Positions 55,431 through 64,000 of a stretch of 64,000 bases of DNA are shown piece after piece. Both the position numbers and the translations under genes were made by a program. Source of the stretch: Clytia hemisphaerica (Eukaryota > Cnidaria > Hydrozoa > Leptothecata > Clytiidae); the NCBI GenBank assembly GCA_902728285.1, contig CACVBU010001298.1, positions 62,001 to 126,000 on the forward strand, written 5' to 3'. The notes beneath the pieces were generated by a model. The model worked only from the letters and a program-made list of their open reading frames with translations. It did no database searches and was not told where the DNA came from. Position 1 is the first letter of the stretch. Each line of letters opens with the position of its first letter.

Positions 55431-58400
55431 ATGGATGTTCCCATCATAGTTCGATTTGAAGGGAGAGCAATTCATGTCAGAGCTAATTTGGACTGGTCAA
55501 TATACCAACTGAAGCAACACATTTATCTGCATTGCTTTGAAAAAGCTGAAAATTTGAAGATCATTTTTTGTGGCTCTGAAATCAAAGATAGTGTCATTTT
55601 AAAGGTATAGTTTTTAATGGTCTCATCAATAAATTAGCTGATGATCACATTGTGGCGCAGTAGTGAGTTGTGGTTATCGATTTTCACTTTTCAAGTAGTT
55701 CGGGTTCAATTTCCACTTGGTGCTGAGTTGGTAAATGAATGTACCCTTGCCAGCATTTGCCTGTGCACACCCAATACCATGGAAGTTAATTGAAGTGTGT
55801 TATTTCATGTTATGATTTAGTATTCCCTCCTATTCTCCGTCACTTAAATTTGTTATAGAATATATTTTAATATTTCACTACATTACTAGACTACATTGTC
55901 GCCAAATGTCGATACATGAATAAGTTCATGTTAAAAAATTATATAAGTCAAAAGACTAACGGACCCTTGAGAATAGCATTTTTGTTTTTTTTTCTTTTGT
56001 TTCAGTTTTCATTGATTATAGTTTCACAACATTTTACGACCCTACGACTTGTATCATTTTGTATGTAGCTGATGATTGTACGCAAGAAACTTAAAGTACT
56101 ACAAAAAATGAAGTTTTGAATTTTTGTTTTGCTACTAGTACACATCTTCTCACTAACGGCTCAATTCCACGTCTATAATGTTATAATGCCTATTATAACG
56201 CTGTCATTGGAGCCATATTGTTGGACCTGCCCCGTTGGGTTGGAGGTCCTATAAATTAACCTGTGTTAGTCCGTTCGTCCGTTCGTCTGTTACCATCTTT
56301 TCTCAGGATTGAATCATAGGAATCTTTTGATTTTTGGTACAAAGGTGCAAAATGGTAGTGGCCAAAATGTGACGGAGCCCGATTTTCGAAAAAAAAAAAT
56401 TGGGGGGCAAATTTGGGCCAAAAAACGGCTAAAAAACGGGTTTTTTGGACTTTGTGAAAAATTGGATCGTTAATTTTTCCTGATTTTTTGCATGAAAGTA
56501 GGCTAACGTAACATCATTGGTAAAAGATTTCTCAAGCAGATTTTTGCAAAAAAAATTTGTTGGCTCAAAAAACGCATGTTTATCTATAAGAATCACTATT
56601 AATAAGCATACATCAATGTTCTTAGTCAAATTACTAAATTTCTTTATGAGATAGATGTTTTTTTTGCTCATGAGAGTTTACTTTTGAAGAATATGTGTGT
56701 TTAGACATGAAATTTTGGTTGCTTGGCGTGTTTTTATAGATAACTGGCCAAATTTGATATTTTTCTATATAAGCACATTAGCAATTACTTAAGGTATTAG
56801 CTTTTCTCGAGAATGGCTCTTTCATTCTTTATGATTTTTTGCACAAAGATGCACATAACTATAAACCCTCGAATATGACGGAGCTCGATTTTTGGAGAAA
56901 AAAAAATTTTTAGGTTAAAAAAAACAGGTTTTTTGGACTTTGTGAAAATTGGATTATAATTTTTTCTGATTTTTTGCATGAAAGTAGGTAAAGGATGGCT
57001 CAAGCAGATTTTTGTAAAAAAAAAGAATTTTTCAACTCAAAAAACGCATCTTTATCTATAAGATAACTGTTAAAAAGCATACATCAATGATCTTAGCCAA
57101 ATTACTCAATTCTTTGATGAGATACCGGGTGCACCAAAAAACAGGTTATTTAAAAGAAACTGACTTTTTTTAGTGTCGAAATTTCAAAAAATCATCAAAA
57201 ACAGCGAGCAAACTTCCCTTGACACTTACCTTCTTTACACATAAAAATACCAAAAAATGCCACTATGTTCATCAAAACTCATTACAGAATTTAAAAATAT
57301 GGTAAAGCAAGCTATTCCCATGTGGTATAATATTTTTGGAAAATCTGACAAAAAGTTTTGGAAATTTCCAAGAGAGGTTTTGATGTTATGTGTGTGCATT
57401 CCTCGACTACTTGCTTAAAGAACTTGGGTCTGCACTGAGTTTGCTCGTGTTGGAAATGTTCAGGACGGGAAAGTAAGATGGAGAAACTGTTGGCAAAATA
57501 TAAATAAGAAAAAAAGAAGCAAAAAAAAACCAATAAAATTGTGTTTTTGCCATTTTGTTTTATTTACAGTATATGGCCCCCAAAACGGAGACGGCCCCCA
57601 AAACGAAGGTCGTCATTAAAATGAAGATTCCGACTTGTAGATTTGTCAGAATTAAACGATTTTTGTTTATTTTGAAAGAAAGATGGTTATACTTAAAAAT
57701 GAGCATGTTTTTGCTGGTTTGAGACGGGTTCAAAATAACATATTTGCGTCTAAAGGAAATATTACACCAAAATTAGATAAAAATTGCATATAACTCACTC
57801 TAGCTCCTTGGATATTGAAAATAAGTTATGAAAACAGGGTATAGGAACCTTTCTACACCTACTCTCGGGTACCTAATAGCCGGGGGTTTGGAATAAGCAG
57901 GGGGGTTGGAAAAAATCTCAAAATTTAATAAGGGGGGGGGGGTGGTGGAATAAAAATGTCCTGGGTGGAAAATGTTCGAAAAGGAGGCTGATACAGCAGA
58001 ATTAGGGCAAAAGAGGGAACTTTCAAAAAAAATTCCCAAAAATCAATAAGCGGGGGGGGGGGCTGGAATAAGAATGTCCTGGGTGGAAAATTTTCGAAAA
58101 ATTAATTAGCGGGCCCCCCCCGGCTATTAGGTACCCGAGAGTAATGCCGTTCAGAAAATGCAGATACATCTGTGACTTTAGAAGCTGGGTAAAAGATATA
58201 GCATCTTGAAGGTCAACCAGTATTTTGGGACCCTAGAATCAGCATTGATAAAACTGAAAGTTCTAAATATGAGAAACAGCAAAAAATATTGGAATTCCAT
58301 TCCTATCACCTTGAGTTAATAGTTTATAACAAAAAATTAACATTATATATAAAAATTTTCGCTGAATCAGCAAAAACGGCAAATTCTCTCATTTTTTTGC

Positions 58401-61400
58401 AAAATATAGGAGAAAAATATCTTTAAAGCTTAATATTTTCAGTTTCAGTTAAGCTTTTTTTCCAAAATTTTCACAGCTTATTCCATACATGAATGGAACT
58501 ATTTTCAAAAGAGATTTGTTTTCAAAAACTTGATTAAGACGTTGTTAAATCAAAATGGTCATTTTGAAAATTTCTAAATTTTCAGTTTGTACTTTGCAAT
58601 ATCGAAAATCTTGAAATATTTCATTAAAATCATAAATTTTACATCCATCAGGTCGTAAATTTAAGGGGAAACACAAATATGTTCTTAGTTTTTCCCCCTA
58701 TTACCACTGGGCTTAATAATTTGATTTTAACTACACCTCCGTTTTGGGGGCCCCAAACCTGTATTTTGACAACCAGGGGTATACTGTAAAAATTTTATCA
58801 AACAAATTTATGCCCAAAACCCTTTAAATCACATTTCCAAACTATGGTCAAAGTCTCGAGAAATCGCTAAAATTGCAAACCTCCGTTTTGGTTGCCATTA
58901 GAAAAAAGCTACCTATCTTTAAGCGATTGAAAAATATTGTTAAAATTGAAAATTTTGAAAAAGAACTTCTGGGAAATGAAGTAGAGATGTTAAAGTTTCT
59001 CATGCAGCAAAAATCTTTGTAAAACCTTTTTTCCTCTAGATTGGAGAGAAATTTTAAATTTGATCCCCGTTTTGGGGACCACATACTGTATAGCGTGATT
59101 GCTGTTTTTAATGATTTTTTGAAATTTCGACATGGAAAAAAAGTCAGTTTTTTTTAAATAACTTTCGAACTACTTTTTCAAATTTTAAGTATGATAGCTC
59201 AAAATTCAAGTCAGAGCATCCTCTTTACGATAAAAAAAGAATGAACAAAAAATTTAAATCCTGAAGCTCACAATATCTCGACAAACCTGTATGCTTTTTT
59301 TTGGTGCACCCGGTAGATGTTTTTTTTGCTCACGAAGTCTTGAATAGGAAAGAATATTTCAAGAGCATGAAATTTTGGTTTCTAAACGTATTTTTTATAA
59401 AATGACTAATTTTAATAGATCGTCACTATTTGTGTTTTGAATGACTGTTTAACGGTCATGCTCACGTAAATATCAATTATATATGTGTTAAATGCATAAC
59501 CAGGTAGGTCCATAAAAGTATCACTTGTTTAAAGCTATCATAGAGCTCATAACTAGCTTTCATATCCGTCTGAATTTAGAACTGCTATTTCACGCAAGGG
59601 ACAGTTGTTCATGTGATCGTAGTACGAAACAATAATACACCACCTGAACAACAGAATCAAAATGTTGTCGCCACCCATTTTATTGCACCGACTACAGAAG
59701 GGACTATAAAAGCACAGACAGGTTTGTTTTATAACTGTGATATTAACCAATCTTTTCTCTTCAGACAAGGTATGATCATACTCTGATATATGTGTTGATA
59801 TAGGGGATGTTAATCGTGTATAGGATTCCTCTCCGAGGGTTACCCCAAATTTGGGTTAACCTGTTTCAATTTTCTTAAAAATGCTTAGAAATCCTCTAGT
59901 CGTTCATATTTTCATTTTCAATTCAAATTTTAATGCAATTTCAAGATTTCTCATATAAAACTTACTAATCAAGCTAATCAAGTTTCTTAAACTCTCGGAC
60001 GGGAATTTTATACACGATACGCATCCCTTATGATATCATCCCCTATATCAAAGACTGTCTATAATCTGTCAGATCCACAGAAAACATTCAATTAATTGAT
60101 ACTAAAGCTTAAAAGAATTTCATGATTTTCAATGAGAAATTTACTATATCACTTTTATATTTCTGAGAAAGTTTTTGTAAGTAAGTGCAATGTTGATGTG
60201 GATCCTTTACAAAATAATATTAATACTTAAATGGATTATATTATACAGCCAAAAATACTTTTCAAATAAAAAATAACCTTCATCACTCTTCTTCATCTCT
60301 GGCATCATAACCACTATAAGTTTTTAATGAAAAGAAAATCATTATATAAACTGCAGCATATTTTTTAACATTTATTTACAGAGCAAAAGCGAAGTCGATT
60401 TTATGTCTACTGTAAAGGTGATTGTAATGGATTGAAACCAGGAAAGCTTCGAGTAAGATGCAAAGATTGTAAAGACCAAGCGTTTGAGCTTGACAAGGTA
60501 TGTAAACAATAACTCTTTTAATGAGCTTTCCAATCGATAGAGCTTTTAAGTTAACTTCAATACATGTTTTTCTATAAGCACTCTTATAAGCATATGAAGG
60601 CTCAGATTTGTAGAATTCCTAAGCATAACATAAGCATATTATGTCAGCCTGAAATATTTTCCAAGTTGTCTTTTATTAATCTGTTTAAAAAAGTTTGGTA
60701 GAGGTCAAGTAAAAAAAAGGCATTCCACGGCTAGCTACATTCCATTACATTTCTGAAATTTCACTAAAAACTTGGCTCGAGGTAAATCATAAGCATGATT
60801 TCATAAGTATATAATAAGCATAAGCATGCCTGGATGTTTTGAGAACTTAAGCATACACGAGCCTGACCAAGGGGTAGACACTTGCTTATATAAAAAAAAA
60901 CATGTAGTTTAGTCTTCCCAAATATTTATTCATTGAAAGGCCTATCCATCCGATCATAGTATGGTCTTCGAGGCACCAGTACAATAAACCAGGGTATTCG
61001 GTTCGAATGGCCGTTCTAGCCAACCATAGCGTATTCTTCTTATCTTATGGGAATGATGGGTTACGATTCGATTGGCTTCTTTCTCTTCTTCCATTCAGTT
61101 CTATATACCCGAGTTGGCTGGGTGTGGACCCACTGAAAACAGTGGAATGACTGTCTTTTTATAGTTTTATTTGCTCTGCATCAAATCAGTGTTTTTGCTT
61201 CCCTATATTCAAAGAAACCCTGCCTTGTTTAGCCAAATTTACATAAAATTACAATAATATAAACAAAGAAAAAAGCATACTTGTTTACAACTTCTAATCA
61301 AAACTGGGCTCAAATGGCTGCTTTCACCAAAATAATGCGATAACTTCTTGGTTTAGGACAGATATATTTAGTGAATACTAGCCGTCCTGGCGTCGTCTAA

Positions 61401-64000
61401 GACGACTCTTTACCTTATCTGGAAACCAGCAGATGCAGAAATTTTCATCCGACACGCTAAAGCTCTGAAGGTCGGGAAAATTTTCAACATCTGGAAGGAT
61501 GAGATTACGGAATTTTGCAAGACCGTGTCAAGGATGGTACCGGTTGGGGTTGCGGTACATCAAAGGCCTCCTTTTTTTTCCATTTATTAATTAATTAATT
61601 AATTTATTTATTGTTAGCTTATTTTGGGTTCCTTCCTCCTGGCGGTATGATCTGGTGGTCCTTTTGCGGGAGGTTAGGAACCTTTAGTTTTTTACTATTT
61701 GTTCGTGTTACCTATACTATAGATAAAAAAAAAAACAAGAAAAACTATCATTCCTCTCCGATGGAAAATTAACCCGCTCCTTTAAAAGCTTTAGCGTGGG
61801 TGGCCGCCAATCCGCTATCAGAATATCAGAATATATTTTTACCAAGAAATATAAGCTCGCTTCGCTTGCTTTTACTTTTGAGAAATTAAATGTATTTTTT
61901 ACTTTTATCTTTTGGCAAAGAAAGAAGATCATGGATTACTTAAATTTACCAACAACCAAGATACACGCTTTTTTAAAAAGAATACACTTTATAAGAATGT
62001 CCATGATGAAAATGGCTAAAAAAATTAAGAATAATGCTAAGAATATCACCATTATGGAATTTTTACTCAAGCTAAGAATGTCATTTTTAAAGCTTTTTCA
62101 ATTATAAATTGTTAATTACCCCCAAGTAAAGCTCACTCCTTTCACAAAAATGCCATTTTATGCTTGAGACGTTTTTACTAAATGTTAAATCTAGTCTGAA
62201 TTAGGATCCTAACCTAAGAATGCTATAAGAATATCTTAGGATGATTTTCCCAAAAAAGTTTATAAGAATATCCATGAGGAAATGGATTTTACACCATTCT
62301 TATAAAAAAAGCGTGTATCTTGTAAAACTATTCTTATGATCGGAACAGTCTAGCCATCGTGGCTAGCCATCGTAGGCAGACATTCGAGGGTGACTTTGAA
62401 AGACTTTGAATAGCTTTGAAAACTTTGATATCTCAACCATGAATTCGTTGTCAAATTAGCTCAGTTAACAGAGCGTTTGGTTGACATGCAATAAGTTCAC
62501 GGTTCAATCCCCATGTGTTATAACTTTTCATATTTAAACATGTAAAAAAATAACGTTCACACTTTTGTAACGACGACTTGAGTGTTTTTATATGAAGAAA
62601 GAGGTGGGCTAATTTTCCTTTTGCTTTTTATCGCCCTTTGAATGCTGTTGTGTGTGTGTGTGTTTGTGTGTGTGTGTGAATACTGGGTCATTGCTGAACC
62701 CCGAAGAGAGTCTTCTTCGCCAGGGCAATCGACTTCTCAGGGCACTTTGTGAGAAGTCCCAGGCCCACCTCAAGTTCTTTTTCATCAAAAATTTCATGTT
62801 TTGCTTCTGATGCATCTGGGCAGCGGAGGAACCAGTGTTCGAGGTTGTGTATTTCTCCGCTGTCACATTTGGTGCATGTAGGTTCAATGCTCTCATCTAT
62901 CATATGTTGGTAGCTGCGGAAGACCTTGTGTTTTCCGCTTCTCAGTTGTGCCAGTAGAACTTGATCCGCTCTGGTTTTAACCTCTTGTTCACGTTGTTTC
63001 GAGAAATGACTGTAGACCTTCTTTAATTGTTGGTGGTTCGTCGGGTGTTTGATTCTGCTTCTTATCATTGTGCAGGCACTTCTGTACGATATTGGTCTGG
63101 GTCTGCCTCTAATTTGGTCGCTTCTTTGGCTGCTTGGTCAGCGAGTTCGTTTCCTGGGACGTCTGAGTGGCCCGGGATCCATTGGATGATCGTTCTTCCT
63201 GGCCTGTTGTGTAGCGCTTCCCTTATTGTTGCTGTTTCGACGTTGTAGCTTAATAAGGCTAGGCATAGTGACTGACTGTCCGTGCAGACCATGATGCTGA
63301 TTTCTGGGTCGCAGTTTAAGGAGATCCAATTTGCGGTTGTTTGCATTGCGTCCAGCTCTTCTTCGTACGAGCAGGTAAAATCTGATCCCTTGCGTTGGAT
63401 GACATGGATCGTCTCTGGGTTCTCGGGGTCTGTTGTTGTTCAACAAACATTTTGATTTTTATGTTTTGATTTACATTTGAAATGTTAATTTCTATAAAAG
63501 GAATTTGTTTTGTTTTGAAAAGAATTCGAATGTCATTAATAAATACAATCGTTAAATAATTCAAAAACATTTCAAACAAAAGAAAAGAGAAAAACAAAGG
63601 GGTGGGAAAGCCTATGCACAAATTGAAATTGCTAAATGTAGATGGGCCTTAAATTTCAAAACAAAGGCTGAATGAAGTCTAAACCAGGCTCTATCCAATC
63701 TATAAATCAAAACAAACTTATCGAGAACAAAAACATTGCTTGCGAAAACGAAAGTGACACACAGACAAAATGATGTATACAGTACGGTTATTAATATATA
63801 GATGTTGAGAAAAAGTATTGTTAAAACTACAAAAAAAAAACAAGTTTAACAAAAAAAAATTACAGCCAGTCAAAAGACTTTAAAAGATTTCAAGTGCGTT
63901 CTAAAAGAACCTCGGCTTTCGTTATGTATTATACCGTTAAGCTTTCCAATTCCTCTGATCTTTTGTTTTGAGACATGTTCACCTCCTCGCCATTATCTTT
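55431..64000 (+). CDS. PRKN: Parkin (RBR E3 ubiquitin ligase), first three exons; gene continues past the right edge
   Basis: Parkin is the RING-between-RING E3 ligase that, with PINK1, marks damaged mitochondria. Exons seen: 55431-55604 (58 codons, from ATG in MDVPIIVRFEGRAI), 59580-59721 and 60382-60497, all GT-AG and in phase, giving 144 residues. The Ubl domain spans about 1-75 (STYQLK-like WSIYQLK, LKIIFCGSEI, then NCYFTQGTVVHVIVVR). The position of human Ser65, the PINK1 site, is T66. A short linker rich in N and Q follows, then the start of RING0 (RFYVYCKGDCNGLKPGKLRV) with zinc ligands C116, C120, C132 and C135. The rest of RING0, RING1, IBR and RING2 were not found to 64000 and should lie beyond it. 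Start choice: ATG 55431 aligns with the usual Ubl start; an in-frame leader upstream is not conserved. Confidence 0.9.
56330..57120. repeat. Tandem duplication of about 480 bp in parkin intron 1
   Basis: Unit 1 (about 56330-56770) and unit 2 (about 56815-57122, resuming at 59316) share TTTTGGACTTTGTGAAAA, TGATTTTTTGCATGAAAGTA, CAAAAAACGCAT and GAGATAGATGTTTTTTTTGC. Unit 2 is interrupted at GAGATA|GATG by the 2.19-kb element, so unit 1 shows the uninterrupted sequence. Confidence 0.8.
57125..59313. mobile_element. 2.19-kb CCGGGTG-family element with nested MITE
   Basis: CCGGGTGCACCAAAAAA at the left is inverted at 59297-59313. TA lies at 57123-57124 and 59314-59315. Inverted similarity continues inward (AAAAAAGTCAGTTTTTTT and its inverse, AATTTCGACA, AAATCATT). 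The interior has CCCAAAACGGAG-type words and their inverse, CCGTTTTGGGG, but no transposase frame. It contains the CTCT-ended MITE 57862-58141. Confidence 0.82.
57862..58141. mobile_element. CTCT-ended C/G-tract MITE, nested
   Basis: Ends CTCTCGGGTACCTAATAGCC and its exact inverse, with TA on both sides (57860-57861 and 58142-58143). The interior has repeated GGAATAA-GGGGGG units and two ATGTCCTGGGTGGAAAAT copies. Same family as 9304-9630 and 33038. Confidence 0.83.
59795..60051. mobile_element. MITE with TTGATATAGGGGATG ends in parkin intron 2
   Basis: TTGATATAGGGGATG (59795-59809) is inverted at 60037-60051. A second inner pair (ATCGTGTATA and TATACACGAT) supports a foldback. 257 bp, no frame. 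Confidence 0.75.
62455..62530 (+). tRNA. tRNA-like sequence, probably a pseudogene or SINE head
   Basis: An A-box-like TTAGCTCAGTTAACAGAGC and a B-box-like GGTTCAATCCC occur at tRNA spacing, followed by a TTTT stretch at about 62525. The anticodon stem has at most three good pairs and the T stem does not close, so a working tRNA is unlikely. Confidence 0.35.
62521..63805 (+). repeat. Dispersed repeat, copy 2, interrupted by a LINE fragment
   Basis: It matches 53700-54515 on both sides of the LINE piece (62521-62650 and 63440-63805). It lacks the mariner-type MITE of copy 1. Left of the LINE the break follows GAATGCTGTT. Confidence 0.65.
62650..63440 (-). pseudogene. LINE 3' fragment with RNase H domain and CA-repeat tail
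   Basis: Minus-strand frames 63346-63065 (open further upstream) and 63068-62688 together give an RNase H domain (SYEEELDA, CTDSQSLC, IQWIPGHSDVPGNELADQAA) and a C-terminal segment with a zinc-knuckle-like CTKCDSGEIHNLEHWFLRC. They overlap in different frames, so one frame change is present. RNase H after RT is typical of I- and R1-clade LINEs. The RT is absent, as in 5'-truncated insertions. A (CA)n run, read on the minus strand, lies at the 3' end (62652-62680). Confidence 0.85.

Larger units (their letters stand above)
60498..64000. other. Parkin intron 3 (to the window edge)
   Basis: No further parkin exon was found. It contains a (TTAA)n-type run at about 61585-61612, a tRNA-like sequence at 62455-62530, the second copy of the dispersed repeat (62521-63805) and a LINE fragment. 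An unexplained open stretch of about 50 codons lies at 61420-61570. Confidence 0.6.

Noticed and set aside
61796..62107. 103-codon plus-strand frame in parkin intron
   Set aside because: Lys/Phe/Ile-rich composition expected from AT-rich DNA, no motif, not in parkin frame context.

Overview
This is a stretch of AT-rich animal nuclear DNA. It holds four recognisable host genes with many introns and canonical GT-AG splice sites, set in a dense layer of transposable elements. A COE/EBF (Collier/Olf/EBF) transcription factor points to a metazoan. The single HLH helix-2 unit, CR1-like LINEs with PHD fingers and a split-direct-repeat tyrosine-recombinase retrotransposon fit an invertebrate, possibly a sponge or cnidarian. 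The species cannot be fixed from the sequence.

Layout. (1) 1-2347, minus: 5' part of an unrecognised Q/N/S-rich gene, three exons visible, continuing off the left edge. (2) 2916-13114, plus: a complete COE/EBF gene, 14 coding exons, 721 codons after joining, head-to-head with (1). (3) 13.1-18.1 kb: a gene-free convergent interval with inverted-repeat elements. (4) 18092-31004, minus: a complete sideroflexin gene, 11 exons, 324 codons. Its sixth intron holds a 5.57-kb Ngaro-like retrotransposon (21251-26821) that sits inside an older TA-flanked foldback element. (5) 31545-32423, minus: an ataxin-3 (Josephin deubiquitinase) gene with a single coding exon. (6) 32.4-44.7 kb: repeat-rich DNA with a tRNA-derived SINE, two ATCGAT-rich foldback elements, a 1.47-kb element with about 185-bp inverted ends, and four pieces of CR1-like LINEs. 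(7) 44.79-52.40 kb: a decayed reverse-transcriptase gene between long inverted arms. One arm is split by a 3.16-kb insertion with a 9-bp target duplication. (8) 53.35-54.51 kb: a dispersed repeat carrying a mariner-type MITE. (9) 55431 to beyond 64000, plus: the first three exons of parkin (Ubl and start of RING0). Its introns hold tandem duplications, nested MITEs, a LINE RNase H fragment and a tRNA-like sequence.

The host genes are not an operon. Parkin and ataxin-3 both belong to ubiquitin signalling, and parkin and sideroflexin both concern mitochondria, but nothing in the sequence shows co-regulation. The most informative parts are the mobile elements. In several cases a paralogous copy elsewhere in the window shows the empty site, so element borders can be set from this sequence alone.
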